Positions 1 to 9,541 of a stretch of 64,000 bases of DNA are shown one piece after another (within the stretch, counting starts at the first letter, position 1; every line of letters begins with the position of its first letter). The notes beneath the pieces are model-generated. The model was not told the origin of the DNA. It saw only the letters and a list, made by a program, of their open reading frames with translations, and did not search any database. The stretch is from an uncultured Actinomycetes bacterium (GTDB lineage: Bacteria; Actinomycetota; Actinomycetes; Nanopelagicales; Nanopelagicaceae). The translations under genes were made by a program, and so were the position numbers. The DNA lies in the NCBI GenBank assembly GCA_903878415.1, contig CAIRHO010000067.1:22694-86693 (forward strand), written 5' to 3'.

Positions 1-2
1 AA

Positions 3-32
3 TCGCCGAGTGGCGTAAAACCCACTCGGCGA
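3..32. other. hairpin upstream of rpsJ
   Basis: An 11-bp perfect stem (3-13 pairs with 22-32) closes an 8-nt loop. No T-run follows on the plus strand, so this is not a textbook intrinsic terminator. It may end the preceding operon, which lies outside the window, or belong to the S10 operon leader. Confidence 0.5.
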
Positions 33-76
33 ATTATTAAAAAAGATTTTGCAGTACTAAGAAAAAGGAGAACGAA

Positions 77-385
77 ATGGCGGGACAGAAGATCCGCATA
101 CGGCTTAAGGCCTATGACCACGAGGTGATTGACTCTTCAGCGAAGAAAATCGTTGAAACTGTCGAACGCACTGGTGCAACGGTTGCAGGTCCAGTGCCGC
201 TACCAACAGAGAAGAACACTTACTGTGTTATTCGCTCTCCGCACAAATATAAAGATAGCCGCGAACACTTTGAGATGCGCACCCACAAGCGCTTAATTGA
301 CATCATCGACCCAACGCCTAAAACCGTTGATTCATTGATGCGTCTTGATTTACCCGCTGGCGTTGACATTGAAATAAAGCTCTAG
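77..385 (+). CDS. rpsJ: 30S ribosomal protein S10
   Basis: S10 (NusE), 102 aa, the usual family length. It is a small-subunit head protein and also the NusE partner in transcription antitermination. The sequence has the typical N-terminal [10 protein letters not shown] and the internal [13 protein letters not shown] segment. An AAGGAG-type ribosome site (66-70) precedes the ATG. It is the first gene of a long operon with rplC 10 bp downstream, the standard S10-operon order. Confidence 0.98.
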   Translation: MAGQKIRIRLKAYDHEVIDSSAKKIVETVERTGATVAGPVPLPTEKNTYCVIRSPHKYKDSREHFEMRTHKRLIDIIDPTPKTVDSLMRLDLPAGVDIEIKL

Positions 386-395
386 GAGATCAGAG

Positions 396-1091
396 ATGAT
401 AAATAATACTCAATCAAAGGGCTCTGCCATTAAAGGAATTATTGGCACCAAGCTCGGCATGACTCAGGTCTTTGATGCCAACAATAAAGTTGTTCCAGTA
501 ACTGTTGTATCTGCTGGTCCTTGTGTTGTTACACAAGTTCGCACCGTAGAAAAAGATGGTTACCAAGCGATCCAACTTGCATTTGGTGCAATTGATCCAC
601 GTAAAGTTTCTAAGCCAGAAGCTGGCCATTTCGCAAAAGCTGGCGTTACCCCTCGCAAAGATGTTGCCGAATTACGCACATCTAATGCTGCTGCCTACCA
701 AGTAGGACAAGAGCTACGAGCAGATGTATTCGCTGCTGGTGAAATTATTGATGCATCCGGTATCTCACTCGGTAAAGGTTCTGCTGGTGTTATGAAGCGT
801 CACAACTTCTCTGGTTTCGGCGCAGCACATGGTGTTGACCGCAAGCACCGCACCTCTGGTTCTATCGGTAACCGAACCACACCAGGTCGCGTATTTAAAG
901 GAAAGCGAATGATGGGACGTATGGGTGTTGAAAAAGTCACCGTACAAAATCTCAGCATCCACTCCGTTGATCCAGTTGCAAATACCATCCTGATCAAGGG
1001 TGCTATTCCTGGTGCAATCGGTGCCACAGTTTTCATTAGATCTGCTTCGAAGTTTGCAATCTCAGAAACCATCACGAAGGCAGGTGCTTAA
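396..1091 (+). CDS. rplC: 50S ribosomal protein L3
   Basis: L3, 231 aa, binds 23S rRNA near the peptidyl-transferase centre and is an early assembly protein. It shows [15 protein letters not shown] near residues 13-27 and the central loop with [13 protein letters not shown] and [14 protein letters not shown] that reaches into the ribosome core. The first dozen residues ([12 protein letters not shown]) are a short extension relative to many L3 proteins. An AGGAG site sits just before the ATG. It lies between rpsJ and rplD with 3-10 bp gaps. Confidence 0.98.
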   Translation: MINNTQSKGSAIKGIIGTKLGMTQVFDANNKVVPVTVVSAGPCVVTQVRTVEKDGYQAIQLAFGAIDPRKVSKPEAGHFAKAGVTPRKDVAELRTSNAAAYQVGQELRADVFAAGEIIDASGISLGKGSAGVMKRHNFSGFGAAHGVDRKHRTSGSIGNRTTPGRVFKGKRMMGRMGVEKVTVQNLSIHSVDPVANTILIKGAIPGAIGATVFIRSASKFAISETITKAGA

Positions 1092-1094
1092 GCC

Positions 1095-1772
1095 ATGTCG
1101 CTATCCCTCGATATTAAAGATGCAACCGGAAAGAAGACCGGAACTTTCGCGCTTCCAACTGAAATCTTTGATGTACAAGCAAATGTTCCGCTAATTCACC
1201 AAGTAGTTACTGCACAACTTGCAGCAGCTCGCCAAGGTTCGCATAAAGCGAAAAACCGCGGTGAAGTAAGTGGTGGCGGTAAGAAACCTTTCAAACAAAA
1301 GGGAACTGGTCGTGCTCGTCAGGGTTCAACTCGTTCACCTAACCAACGCCACGGTGGTGTTGCACATGGTCCAGTGCCTCGTTTATACGATCAACGCACA
1401 CCTAAGAAAATGATCGCAGCTGCACTTCGCGGCGTGCTTTCAGATCGTCAACGCAATGAGCGAATCCACGTTGTTGAGGGAATTGTTTCAACTCCTTCTA
1501 CAAAGGCCGCGCTTGCTGCAGTTCGACAATTCTCAGATCGTAAAAAAGTTCTCGTTGTAGTTGCTCGTAGCGAAAATGATGTTTGGCGCTCACTTCGTAG
1601 CGTTCAAGATGTTCACTTAATCGTTGCTGACCAACTAAATGCTTATGACGTAGTTGTAAGCGATGACGTGGTCTTTTCACACGATGCAATCAAAGATTTC
1701 ATCGCCGGTCCAGCAAAGGGCAAGGCTGCAACTGCAGTTGCTCGTGAAAGCGAAGTAGAGGTGTCAGCGTGA
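1095..1772 (+). CDS. rplD: 50S ribosomal protein L4
   Basis: L4, 225 aa, lines the polypeptide exit tunnel. The basic tunnel loop is recognisable around residues 48-90 ([18 protein letters not shown], then HGGVAHGP). In enterobacteria L4 represses the S10 operon; no matching leader can be judged here because the operon start lies at the window edge. It begins 3 bp after rplC and its last codons overlap rplW by 4 nt (ATGA-type overlap), consistent with translational coupling. The C-terminus is rich in Ala, Val and Glu. Confidence 0.97.
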   Translation: MSLSLDIKDATGKKTGTFALPTEIFDVQANVPLIHQVVTAQLAAARQGSHKAKNRGEVSGGGKKPFKQKGTGRARQGSTRSPNQRHGGVAHGPVPRLYDQRTPKKMIAAALRGVLSDRQRNERIHVVEGIVSTPSTKAALAAVRQFSDRKKVLVVVARSENDVWRSLRSVQDVHLIVADQLNAYDVVVSDDVVFSHDAIKDFIAGPAKGKAATAVARESEVEVSA

Positions 1773-2062
1773 AAGATTATCGCGACGTATTAATCGCTCC
1801 AGTCGTATCTGAAAAGTCATACGGCTTGCTAGATCAAAATAAATACACATTCATTGTTGCGCCAACTGCAAATAAGACCGAGATCAAGATTGCGGTTGAA
1901 AAGATTTTTGGCGTAAAAGTTCTAAAGGTTAACACCATGAACCGCGAAGGTAAGCGAAAACTTACTCGTCTCGGAATTGGAAAACGTAGTGATACCAAGC
2001 GCGCAATCGTTCAAATTGCTGCTGGTGAACGGATCGACATATTCGGAGGCCCAGTTTCCTAG
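1769..2062 (+). CDS. rplW: 50S ribosomal protein L23
   Basis: L23, 97 aa, sits at the tunnel exit and docks signal recognition particle and trigger factor. The family pattern [12 protein letters not shown] at the N-terminus and [20 protein letters not shown] basic segment are present. It starts GTG at 1769, overlapping rplD by 4 nt, and is followed 30 bp later by rplB. Length is normal. Confidence 0.97.
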   Translation: MKDYRDVLIAPVVSEKSYGLLDQNKYTFIVAPTANKTEIKIAVEKIFGVKVLKVNTMNREGKRKLTRLGIGKRSDTKRAIVQIAAGERIDIFGGPVS

Positions 2063-2092
2063 CGGAAACCGGGAAGGGAAGAAGGAGAAATC

Positions 2093-2926
2093 ATGGCACT
2101 TCGTAAATTGCGACCAGTAACGCCAAGCTCACGCGGGCAAAGCGTTGCGGACTTCGCTGAAATTACCCGTACAACTCCGGAAAAATCTTTGGTACGCCCA
2201 ATCAATAGCAAGGGTGGCCGTAACGCATCCGGCAAGATCACTACTCGTCACCAAGGTGGCGGACATAAGCGCGCATACCGCTTAATAGATTTCTTACGTA
2301 ATGATAAAGATGGCGTACCTGCAACAGTTGCGCACATTGAATACGATCCAAACCGTACTGCTCGAATTGCACTCTTGCACTTCGCAGATGGCGAGAAGCG
2401 TTACATCATTGCGCCAAATAAATTAGAACAAGGCGACAAGATTGAAAATGGCCCATCTGCAGATATCAAGCCAGGAAATAATTTGCCACTTCGCAATATT
2501 CCAGTCGGTACCGTGATTCACGCAATCGAAGTACGCCCTGGTGGAGGAGCACGTATTGCTCGTTCAGCTGGTGCATCAGTACAACTCGTTGCTAAAGATG
2601 GACCATATGCACAACTTCGTATGCCATCTGGTGAAATCCGAAATATCGATGTTCGTTGCCGCGCAACCGTCGGTGAAGTCGGAAACGCAGAACAATCAAA
2701 TATTAACTACGGAAAAGCTGGCCGCATGCGTTGGAAAGGCAAGCGCCCATCTGTTCGTGGTGTTGTTATGAACCCAGTTGATCACCCACATGGTGGTGGT
2801 GAAGGTAAAACTTCTGGTGGCCGGCATCCGGTTTCACCTTGGGGTAAGCCTGAAGTTCGAACTCGTAAAAAGAAGTCGAGCGATCAACTTATTGTCCGTC
2901 GTCGTCCAGCTAACAAGAGCCGATAA
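2093..2926 (+). CDS. rplB: 50S ribosomal protein L2
   Basis: L2, 277 aa, is needed for subunit association and peptidyl transfer. It contains the RNA-binding core with [13 protein letters not shown], the [14 protein letters not shown] segment, and the C-terminal [17 protein letters not shown] stretch that carries the universally conserved His. An AGAAGGAG site lies a few bases before the ATG. It is followed by rpsS after 14 bp in the canonical order. Confidence 0.98.
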   Translation: MALRKLRPVTPSSRGQSVADFAEITRTTPEKSLVRPINSKGGRNASGKITTRHQGGGHKRAYRLIDFLRNDKDGVPATVAHIEYDPNRTARIALLHFADGEKRYIIAPNKLEQGDKIENGPSADIKPGNNLPLRNIPVGTVIHAIEVRPGGGARIARSAGASVQLVAKDGPYAQLRMPSGEIRNIDVRCRATVGEVGNAEQSNINYGKAGRMRWKGKRPSVRGVVMNPVDHPHGGGEGKTSGGRHPVSPWGKPEVRTRKKKSSDQLIVRRRPANKSR

Positions 2927-2940
2927 GGAGCCCTTTAAAA

Positions 2941-3228
2941 ATGCCTCGTAGTTTAAAAAAGGGTCCATTCGTGGACAAACACCTCTCTAAAAAAGTGGAT
3001 GCTCAAAATGAGCAAGGCACCAAGGTTGTTATTAAGACTTGGTCACGCCGCTCAATGATCACGCCATCAATGATTGGTCACACCATCGCAGTACATGATG
3101 GTCGTAAGCATGTTCCGGTTTATGTAACTGAAGCGATGATCGGGCACAAACTTGGTGAGTTCTCACCAACTCGTACCTTCCGCGGTCACATTAAACAAGA
3201 TGACCGAAAGGTGGTTAAGGATGCTTAA
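2941..3228 (+). CDS. rpsS: 30S ribosomal protein S19
   Basis: S19, 95 aa, lies in the small-subunit head and contacts the A-site finger with S13. [12 protein letters not shown] at the N-terminus, the [30 protein letters not shown] core and the GEFSPTRTF motif are all typical. The tail overlaps the start of rplV by 8 nt. Confidence 0.98.
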   Translation: MPRSLKKGPFVDKHLSKKVDAQNEQGTKVVIKTWSRRSMITPSMIGHTIAVHDGRKHVPVYVTEAMIGHKLGEFSPTRTFRGHIKQDDRKVVKDA

Positions 3229-3658
3229 TACACCCCTAATCGCAACTGCGACTGTTCGCGGATTGCGCGTTACGCCTCAGAAAGCACGTCGTGTTGTGAA
3301 TTTAATTCGCGGCATTCGTGCAGATGAAGCCATCAACATTGTGAAGTTCGCACCACAGATCGCCGTTAGCGAAGATGTGTACACGTTGCTTAACTCTGCA
3401 GTTGCTAACGCAAAGCAGAAGAATCCAGCAATTCGCGATGCTTCTGAACTTTGGGTAACTGAAGCTCTTGTTGAAGAAGGTCAAACCATGAAGCGTTTCC
3501 GCCCACGTGCACAAGGTCGCGGATTCCAAATTTTGAAGCGCAGCAGCCAAATCTCTGTCGTACTTTCTGACGATAAGAATTACCGCCGCCCTTCTAAAGA
3601 ATCAGTTCGTAAAGCTGCAAAAGCAGCTGCCGAAGCAGGAGAGGGTGTGACCGAATAA
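3221..3658 (+). CDS. rplV: 50S ribosomal protein L22
   Basis: L22, 145 aa, forms part of the exit-tunnel constriction. The open frame extends upstream to 3152, but the ATG at 3221 is preferred: it gives the standard N-terminus ([25 protein letters not shown]), follows an AAAGGTGG ribosome site by about 6 nt, and overlaps rpsS by only 8 nt. The conserved beta-hairpin region [18 protein letters not shown] is present. The tail is Ala/Glu-rich. Confidence 0.96.
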   Translation: MLNTPLIATATVRGLRVTPQKARRVVNLIRGIRADEAINIVKFAPQIAVSEDVYTLLNSAVANAKQKNPAIRDASELWVTEALVEEGQTMKRFRPRAQGRGFQILKRSSQISVVLSDDKNYRRPSKESVRKAAKAAAEAGEGVTE

Positions 3659-4468
3659 ATGGGTCAAAAAATAAATCCATACGGCTTCCGGTTAGGTATC
3701 ACCACTGAATTTAAATCTCGTTGGTATGCCGAAAAGCTATATAAAGATTATGTAAAAGAAGATGTCATGATCCGTCGCTCAATGGAGAAAGGTATGGAGC
3801 GCGCCGGCGTTTCTCATATCGAAATTGAACGTACACGCGATCGTGTGCGTATTGATCTACACACTGCTCGCCCTGGCATCGTTATCGGTCGCCGTGGTGA
3901 AGGTGCAGATCGGCTACGGCTTGATCTCGAGAAGTTAACTGGCAAGCAAGTTCAGTTAAACATTCTTGAAGTTAAGAACCCAGAAACAAATGCCCAACTT
4001 GTTGCGCAAGGAATTGCAGAACAACTTGCAGCACGTGTTTCTTTCCGACGCGCAATGCGTAAGTCAATGCAGACAGCGTTAAAAGCTGGCGCAAAAGGTA
4101 TTCGAGTTCAATGCGGTGGACGTCTTGGCGGAGCAGAAATTGCGCGCTCAGAGTTCTATCGAGAAGGCCGAGTACCGCTACATACGCTTCGTGCGGATAT
4201 TGATTACGGTTTCTATGAAGCCCACACAACATTCGGTCGTCTCGGCGTAAAGGTCTGGATTTATAAGGGTGAAGTTATTCAATCTCGCGCTGAACGCGAA
4301 GCTGCTGCAGTTGCATTAGCTCGCGCTCCTAAAGCAGATCGACCACGTCGCAACGCACCACGCGCACCACGCGGTGAAGTTACCAAGACATCTGTTGCAG
4401 CACGTGAAGCAGCAGTAGAAACATCAGCAGAAACTTCACCAGTTACAACTGAAGGAAGTGATGCATAG
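3659..4468 (+). CDS. rpsC: 30S ribosomal protein S3
   Basis: S3, 269 aa, lines the mRNA entry channel. It begins [13 protein letters not shown] immediately after the rplV stop codon. The KH domain is marked by [15 protein letters not shown], and the C-terminal domain by [17 protein letters not shown]. After about residue 215 there is a low-complexity Ala/Arg/Pro/Thr extension, a length feature common in actinobacterial S3. It shares its final base with the GTG of rplP. Confidence 0.98.
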   Translation: MGQKINPYGFRLGITTEFKSRWYAEKLYKDYVKEDVMIRRSMEKGMERAGVSHIEIERTRDRVRIDLHTARPGIVIGRRGEGADRLRLDLEKLTGKQVQLNILEVKNPETNAQLVAQGIAEQLAARVSFRRAMRKSMQTALKAGAKGIRVQCGGRLGGAEIARSEFYREGRVPLHTLRADIDYGFYEAHTTFGRLGVKVWIYKGEVIQSRAEREAAAVALARAPKADRPRRNAPRAPRGEVTKTSVAAREAAVETSAETSPVTTEGSDA

Positions 4469-4881
4469 TGTTAATTCCACGTCGTGTTAAGCACCGCAAA
4501 CAACACCACCCAAGTCGTTCAGGTAAAGCAAAAGGTGGCACAACTGTTGCATTCGGCGATTACGGTATTCAAGCTCTCGAAGGTGGCTATGTCACTAACC
4601 GTCAGATTGAAGCTGCACGTATCGCAATGACCCGTCACGTAAAACGTGGTGGAAAAGTTTGGATCAACATTTATCCAGATCGTCCGCTTACAAAGAAGCC
4701 AGCTGAAACTCGTATGGGTTCCGGTAAAGGTTCTCCAGAGTGGTGGATCGCAAATATCAAGCCAGGTCGCGTGATGTTTGAAATCTCTGGCGTAACTCAA
4801 GAGATTGCAAACGAAGCGTTAACCCGCGCTATGCACAAATTACCGGTCAAGTGCCGCGTTGTACGTCGCGAGGAGGCATAA
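4468..4881 (+). CDS. rplP: 50S ribosomal protein L16
   Basis: L16, 137 aa, contacts tRNA near the A site. [15 protein letters not shown], the [19 protein letters not shown] segment and [12 protein letters not shown] are diagnostic. The start is GTG, overlapping the rpsC stop by one base; this is the only in-frame start that gives the full N-terminus. Length is standard. Confidence 0.97.
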   Translation: MLIPRRVKHRKQHHPSRSGKAKGGTTVAFGDYGIQALEGGYVTNRQIEAARIAMTRHVKRGGKVWINIYPDRPLTKKPAETRMGSGKGSPEWWIANIKPGRVMFEISGVTQEIANEALTRAMHKLPVKCRVVRREEA

Positions 4882-4883
4882 CA

Positions 4884-5099
4884 ATGGCAATCATCACAGC
4901 AGAAGAACTTCGCCCATTGAGCGTTGAAGAGTTGGAAACCAAACTCAAAGAAGCAAAGGAAGAACTTTTCAACCTTCGTTTCCAAGCAGCAACTGGTCAA
5001 CTCGAAAGCCATGGTCGCTTAACTGCGGTCCGTAAAGAAATTGCACGCATCTACACAGTGTTGCGTGAACGTGAACTAGGTATCGGAGGTGCTGCATGA
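4884..5099 (+). CDS. rpmC: 50S ribosomal protein L29
   Basis: L29, 71 aa, a two-helix protein at the tunnel exit next to L23. The frame is open back to 4851, but the ATG at 4884 sits behind a strong GAGGAGG ribosome site and gives the normal family length. The [26 protein letters not shown] helix and the second helix with [11 protein letters not shown] are typical. It overlaps rpsQ by 4 nt. Confidence 0.95.
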   Translation: MAIITAEELRPLSVEELETKLKEAKEELFNLRFQAATGQLESHGRLTAVRKEIARIYTVLRERELGIGGAA

Positions 5100-5359
5100 C
5101 TGAGCAAGCTCGCGGATTTCGCAAGACTCGCGAAGGCGTAGTCGTTAGCGACAAGATGGATAAAACTGTCGTCGTTAAAGTTGAAGATCGTGCATCGCAC
5201 GGTATCTATTCAAAAGTTATAACCAAGGCGAAAAAGCTAAAAGCGCATGATGAATCTAATTCAGCAGGCATTGGCGATCGCGTCCGAATTATGGAAACTC
5301 GGCCACTCTCAGCGACAAAACGCTGGCGAGTAGTTGAGATCCTCGAGAGAGCTAAGTAA
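5096..5359 (+). CDS. rpsQ: 30S ribosomal protein S17
   Basis: S17, 87 aa, an OB-fold protein that binds the 5' domain of 16S r[27 protein letters not shown] and the later [20 protein letters not shown] are standard. It starts by ATGA overlap with rpmC and is followed 15 bp later by rplN. Confidence 0.97.
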   Translation: MTEQARGFRKTREGVVVSDKMDKTVVVKVEDRASHGIYSKVITKAKKLKAHDESNSAGIGDRVRIMETRPLSATKRWRVVEILERAK

Positions 5360-5374
5360 AGGTAGGCGTAAAAA

Positions 5375-5743
5375 ATGATTCAACAAGAGTCGCGTCTACG
5401 CGTCGCGGATAACACAGGAGCAAAAGAGCTTCTCTGTATTCGTGTGCTCGGAGGTTCATCGCGTCGTTATGCCGGCATCGGCGACATCATCGTATGTTCT
5501 GTTAAGGATGCAATTCCTGGCGGACAGGTTAAGAAAGGTGAAGTCGTAAAGGCTGTAATCGTTCGTACCGTTAAAGAGAACCGTCGTGCAGATGGTTCAT
5601 ATATTCGTTTTGATGAAAACGCAGCAGTTATTCTGAAAGATGACGGCGAGCCTCGCGGCACCCGAATCTTCGGACCAGTTGCTCGCGAACTTCGTGATAA
5701 GAAATTCATGAAGATCATTTCGTTAGCTCCGGAGGTGTTATAA
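5375..5743 (+). CDS. rplN: 50S ribosomal protein L14
   Basis: L14, 122 aa, sits at the subunit interface and is the docking site of silencing factor Rsf[28 protein letters not shown] is the classic N-terminus, and [28 protein letters not shown] the classic C-terminus. Full length, no unusual feature. Confidence 0.98.
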   Translation: MIQQESRLRVADNTGAKELLCIRVLGGSSRRYAGIGDIIVCSVKDAIPGGQVKKGEVVKAVIVRTVKENRRADGSYIRFDENAAVILKDDGEPRGTRIFGPVARELRDKKFMKIISLAPEVL

Positions 5744-5746
5744 CCA

Positions 5747-6064
5747 ATGGCCAGAATTAAAAAAGGCGACACTGTTCTAGTTATCGCCGGAAAAGATAAG
5801 GGTGTAACTGGAAAAGTTCTCTCTGTCGATACTAAAACCGCTCGAGTACTTGTTGAAGGTGTGAACCGCGTAAAGCGCCACACTAAAGAAGATACTTCTG
5901 ATCGCGGCGTTAAGGTCGGTGGAATTCTTACAGTAGAAGCCCCAATCGCTTATTCCAACGTGATGCTCCTTGATGATGATGGTCAAGCAACACGAATCGG
6001 CGTTCGCAAGGATGACGATGGAAAAAATGTGCGAATTTCGCGCCGAACCGGGAAGGACATCTAA
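5747..6064 (+). CDS. rplX: 50S ribosomal protein L24
   Basis: L24, 105 aa, an assembly initiator at the tunnel exit. It has the KOW motif near residues 4-30 ([16 protein letters not shown]) and the conserved [10 protein letters not shown]. It overlaps the rplE start by one base. Length is normal. Confidence 0.97.
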   Translation: MARIKKGDTVLVIAGKDKGVTGKVLSVDTKTARVLVEGVNRVKRHTKEDTSDRGVKVGGILTVEAPIAYSNVMLLDDDGQATRIGVRKDDDGKNVRISRRTGKDI

Positions 6065-6624
6065 TGACAACTAATACTTCGTCATTGCCACGTCTAAAAG
6101 GACGCTATCGCGAAACAATCGTGCCAGCGCTAAAAGCCGAATTCGGATTTAAAAATGCGATGCAGATTCCAACCCTGGTCAAGATTGTTGTAAATATGGG
6201 TGTTGGCGATGCTGCTAAAGATTCAAAACTTATTGAAGGCGCAATTCGAGATCTTGCAACTATCACTGGTCAAAAGCCATTGGTAACAAAGGCAAAGAAA
6301 TCTATTGCTAACTTCAAACTTCGTGAAGGAATGCCAATCGGAGCTCACGTAACAATTCGTGGCGACCGGATGTGGGAATTTGCAGATCGCTTGTTAAGCA
6401 TCTCATTGCCTCGTATCCGCGACTTCCGTGGACTTTCACCAAAACAATTTGATGGCAAAGGAAATTACACCTTTGGTATCACCGAACAGGTTGTATTCAC
6501 TGAAATCGAACAAGACAAACTTGATCGAGTTCGCGGTATGGATATCACCTTCGTTACTACAGCAAAGAATGATGATGAAGGTCGCGCGTTGTTACGTGCG
6601 CTCGGATTCCCATTCAAAGATTAA
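6064..6624 (+). CDS. rplE: 50S ribosomal protein L5
   Basis: L5, 186 aa, binds 5S rRNA in the central protuberance. [32 protein letters not shown], and the [21 protein letters not shown] stretch are conserved. It is joined by a one-base overlap to rplX, and rpsZ follows after 25 bp. Confidence 0.98.
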   Translation: MTTNTSSLPRLKGRYRETIVPALKAEFGFKNAMQIPTLVKIVVNMGVGDAAKDSKLIEGAIRDLATITGQKPLVTKAKKSIANFKLREGMPIGAHVTIRGDRMWEFADRLLSISLPRIRDFRGLSPKQFDGKGNYTFGITEQVVFTEIEQDKLDRVRGMDITFVTTAKNDDEGRALLRALGFPFKD

Positions 6625-6649
6625 TTAGGACAAGAGGCTAAGGAAAAAA

Positions 6650-6835
6650 ATGGCAAAAACATCACTAATCGTCAAAGCTAGTCGCAAACCTAAATTTAAG
6701 GTTCGTGGCTACACACGTTGCCAACGTTGTGGTCGTCCGCATGCTGTATATCAAAAGTTTGGTATCTGCCGTATCTGCTTCCGCAATATGGCGCACCGCG
6801 GTGAACTCCCAGGCATCACAAAGGCTTCTTGGTAA
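6650..6835 (+). CDS. rpsZ: 30S ribosomal protein S14, zinc-binding type
   Basis: S14 of the short zinc (C+) class, 61 aa. The zinc ribbon is complete: Cys24-x2-Cys27 and Cys40-x2-Cys43. This class often coexists with a longer zinc-free paralogue used under zinc starvation; none is visible in this window. An AAGGAAAA site precedes the ATG. A 111-bp non-coding gap follows, unusual in this otherwise seamless operon. Confidence 0.97.
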   Translation: MAKTSLIVKASRKPKFKVRGYTRCQRCGRPHAVYQKFGICRICFRNMAHRGELPGITKASW

Positions 6836-6946
6836 TTAGTTGAGATTCTCAACTACTAATCAAAGAAAAAATTAATCGTCCACGAATAACAACTATGAAG
6901 TAGGTCCTTAACTGGAAACCACTTTAAGAAAGGCCAAAGGCCACGT
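6836..6946 (+). promoter_or_regulatory. structured gap between rpsZ and rpsH
   Basis: This 111-bp spacer splits the spc operon. It opens with an 8-bp hairpin (6837-6844 with 6848-6855, loop ATT) lacking a T-run, continues A-rich, and ends with a GGCC-AAA-GGCC mini-stem just before the rpsH start. It could hold an internal promoter, a processing site or an S8-responsive element. There is no direct evidence for any of these. Confidence 0.4.
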
Positions 6947-7351
6947 ATGACAATGACAGACCCGATCGCAGACATGTTAAGTCGCCTGCGAAATGCAAAC
7001 ACTGCTTACCATGAGGTGGTTTCAATGCCATCTTCATCGGTAAAAGTGCGAATCGCAGCAATCCTCCAACAAGAGGGTTACATCTCTGGTTACAAAGTTG
7101 AACAGAACTCAGAGGGTTTTGGAAAAACTTTAGTAATAGATTTGAAGTACGGTTCAAACCGCGAACGTTCGATTGCTGGACTTCGTCGCGTTAGCAAACC
7201 AGGACTTCGCGTTTACGCAAAATCAACTGGTCTTCCAAAAGTTCTTGGCGGACTCGGTGTTGCAATCATCTCAACTTCACAAGGTTTGCTGACTGATAAG
7301 CAAGCCAATAAGCAAGGCGTAGGCGGAGAAGTTCTCGCCTATGTATGGTGA
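6947..7351 (+). CDS. rpsH: 30S ribosomal protein S8
   Basis: S8, 134 aa, organises the central domain of 16S rRNA and is the classic spc-operon repressor in enterobacteria. [26 protein letters not shown] and the C-terminal [26 protein letters not shown] are typical. The ATG at 6947 is used here; a second ATG two codons on is equally possible. It overlaps nothing and is followed 4 bp later by rplF. Confidence 0.97.
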   Translation: MTMTDPIADMLSRLRNANTAYHEVVSMPSSSVKVRIAAILQQEGYISGYKVEQNSEGFGKTLVIDLKYGSNRERSIAGLRRVSKPGLRVYAKSTGLPKVLGGLGVAIISTSQGLLTDKQANKQGVGGEVLAYVW

Positions 7352-7355
7352 TCTG

Positions 7356-7895
7356 ATGTCACGTATCGGTCGTATGCCAATCACGGTTCCATCTGGAGTC
7401 GAAATTTCTATTAGCGGTGCTGCAGTTGCAGTGAAAGGTCCGAAAGGAACGCTTTCACTAAATGTTGCAGAACCAATCACTGTTGTAAAAGAGTCTGACA
7501 CAATCGTTTTGACTCGCCCAAATGACGAGCGCTCTGCTCGTTCACTTCACGGACTTTCACGGACGCTGATCGCCAACATGATTGAAGGCGTAACCAAGGG
7601 TTACTCCAAGAAAATCATTATTACTGGCGTTGGTTACCGCGTAGCTGCAAAAGGTAAAGATCTTGAATTCGCGCTTGGTTATAGCCATCCAATCGTAGTT
7701 CCAGCTCCAACTGGAATTACATTCGATGTTATTTCACAGACTGAATTCACCGTATCTGGTGTTGATAAGCAATTAGTTGGCGAAGTAACTGCAAAAATCC
7801 AAAAGCTTCGTAAATCTGATCCTTATAAAGGTAAAGGCTTACATCTTGAAGGACAACGCATTCGCCGTAAGCAAGGAAAGACAGGTAAGAAATAA
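7356..7895 (+). CDS. rplF: 50S ribosomal protein L6
   Basis: L6, 179 aa, sits near the factor-binding site. The frame is open from 7341, but the ATG at 7356 gives the standard [15 protein letters not shown] and begins just after the rpsH stop. The C-terminal signature [25 protein letters not shown] is intact. Its stop overlaps the rplR ATG by one base. Confidence 0.97.
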   Translation: MSRIGRMPITVPSGVEISISGAAVAVKGPKGTLSLNVAEPITVVKESDTIVLTRPNDERSARSLHGLSRTLIANMIEGVTKGYSKKIIITGVGYRVAAKGKDLEFALGYSHPIVVPAPTGITFDVISQTEFTVSGVDKQLVGEVTAKIQKLRKSDPYKGKGLHLEGQRIRRKQGKTGKK

Positions 7896-8272
7896 TGAAT
7901 ATCACAACTAAAATCGTTAAGGGTTCAGCAACTGTTGCTCGTACCCGTCGTCACTTCCGCGTACGTAAGAAAGTATCCGGAACCACCGAGCGTCCACGTT
8001 TGGTAGTCACACGTTCTGCTCGTCACCTTGTTGCGCAAATTGTTGATGACTCAAAGGGCCACACAATTGCATCAGCTTCAACAATGGAAGCGGATCTGCG
8101 TTCGACATCTGCAGATAAAACCAAAAAAGCTCGTACCGTCGGACAACTAGTTGCCGATCGTGCAAAAGCACAAGGAATTAAAGCAGTGGTATTCGATCGT
8201 GGTGGTAACCGCTACACCGGTCGCGTTGCTGCTTTAGCTGATGGCGCTCGCGAGAATGGATTGGACTTCTAA
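7895..8272 (+). CDS. rplR: 50S ribosomal protein L18
   Basis: L18, 125 aa, binds 5S rRNA with L5. [26 protein letters not shown] and [22 protein letters not shown] are family hallmarks. It is linked by one-base overlaps to rplF upstream and rpsE downstream, consistent with coupled translation. Confidence 0.97.
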   Translation: MNITTKIVKGSATVARTRRHFRVRKKVSGTTERPRLVVTRSARHLVAQIVDDSKGHTIASASTMEADLRSTSADKTKKARTVGQLVADRAKAQGIKAVVFDRGGNRYTGRVAALADGARENGLDF

Positions 8273-8913
8273 TGACACCTGTTGCACCTAAGACCGATAC
8301 CGACGTAACGGCTAATAAGAAGCCAGACCGTCGTGAAAAACGGGATCGTCGCGATGATCGTCAAGACAAGTCCCCATATATGGAGCGCGTGGTTTTCATT
8401 AACCGCGTAGCAAAAGTTGTTCAAGGTGGACGTCGCTTCTCATTCACTGCACTTGTTGTAGTTGGAGATGGCAACGGCACACTTGGAATTGGTTACGGCA
8501 AAGCTAAGGAAGTTCCACAAGCGATTGCAAAAGCAATTGAAGAAGCTAAGAAGTCATTCTTCAAAGTGCCACGCATTCAAGGAACAATTCCACACCCAGT
8601 ACAAGGTGAAGCTGCTGCAGGCGTGGTTCTACTTCGCCCAGCTGCTCCTGGTACCGGTGTTATCGCTGGCGGACCAGTTCGTGCAGTTTTGGAGTGCGCT
8701 GGAATTTCAGATGTACTTTCGAAATCTCTTGGATCTAATAATCCAATTAACATGGTTCACGCAACTACAGCAGCGCTAAAGATGTTGGAACACCCAACAG
8801 CAATCGCAGCTCGTCGCGGACTATCACTAGAACAAGTTGCGCCTGCAGCACTTGCACGCGCATCTGCTCTAGTTTCCGAATCCAATTTCAAGGCAACTGG
8901 TGGAGGAAGATAA
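8272..8913 (+). CDS. rpsE: 30S ribosomal protein S5
   Basis: S5, 213 aa, is involved in decoding accuracy and mRNA helicase activity at the entry pore. The core starts near residue 38 ([20 protein letters not shown]) and includes the double-stranded-RNA-binding fold with [21 protein letters not shown] charged N-terminal extension of about 35 residues (Lys/Arg/Asp-rich) precedes it, as in other actinobacteria. It overlaps rpmD by one base. Confidence 0.97.
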   Translation: MTPVAPKTDTDVTANKKPDRREKRDRRDDRQDKSPYMERVVFINRVAKVVQGGRRFSFTALVVVGDGNGTLGIGYGKAKEVPQAIAKAIEEAKKSFFKVPRIQGTIPHPVQGEAAAGVVLLRPAAPGTGVIAGGPVRAVLECAGISDVLSKSLGSNNPINMVHATTAALKMLEHPTAIAARRGLSLEQVAPAALARASALVSESNFKATGGGR

Positions 8914-9095
8914 TGCCAAGACTTAAAGTTACGCAGGTTCGTTCAAAAGTTGGTTACGCACCAGAACAACGCGACACACTTCGTTCGCTTGGTTTGAAGC
9001 GTATTGGTGATGTAGTGGTGAAAGAAGATCGCCCAGAAATTCGCGGCATGGTCTTCGCAGTTCGCCATCTCATTAAAGTTGAGGAGGTCGAATAA
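8913..9095 (+). CDS. rpmD: 50S ribosomal protein L30
   Basis: L30, 60 aa, normal length for the short bacterial form. [29 protein letters not shown] is the conserved N-terminal half and [11 protein letters not shown] the tail. It is placed between rpsE and rplO as expected; rplO starts 2 bp after its stop. Confidence 0.96.
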   Translation: MPRLKVTQVRSKVGYAPEQRDTLRSLGLKRIGDVVVKEDRPEIRGMVFAVRHLIKVEEVE

Positions 9096-9097
9096 TT

Positions 9098-9538
9098 ATG
9101 GTGTTAAAAGTTCATCATCTTCGTCCAGCACCTGGTGCTAAGAAGGCAAGGACTCGTAAAGGTCGCGGTGAAGCCTCAAAAGGTAAAACTGCTGGTCGCG
9201 GTGGTAAAGGTACGCGCGCTCGAAACACAGTTCGTATTGGTTTCGAAGGCGGACAGATGCCATTAGTACAACACCTTCCTAAACTTCGTGGTTTCAAAAA
9301 TCCAGAACGCGTGGAGTATCAAGCAGTTAACGTCTCAACTATTAATGCGTTATTCCCTAAGGGTGGCAACGTTTCAGTAGCAGATCTAGTTAAAGCTGGT
9401 GCGGCGCGTAAAGGACTTCCAGTCAAGATACTTGGAAATGGCGATATCTCTGTCAAAGTTGATATTACTGTCCATAAATTCTCAGCTTCGGCTAAAGAGA
9501 AAGTCTCTGCTGCCGGCGGAAGTATTAAGGAACTCTAA
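9098..9538 (+). CDS. rplO: 50S ribosomal protein L15
   Basis: L15, 146 aa, a late-assembling large-subunit protein. The basic Gly-rich N-terminal tail ([21 protein letters not shown]) and [21 protein letters not shown] are typical, followed by the globular domain from about residue 75. A GGAGG site precedes the ATG. secY follows at once. Confidence 0.97.
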   Translation: MVLKVHHLRPAPGAKKARTRKGRGEASKGKTAGRGGKGTRARNTVRIGFEGGQMPLVQHLPKLRGFKNPERVEYQAVNVSTINALFPKGGNVSVADLVKAGAARKGLPVKILGNGDISVKVDITVHKFSASAKEKVSAAGGSIKEL

Positions 9539-9541
9539 ACA

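Noticed and set aside
6895..6903. Mini-ORF ATG-AAG-TAG in the rpsZ-rpsH gap
   Set aside because: There is no ribosome site and such triplets are frequent by chance; there is no basis for a leader peptide.
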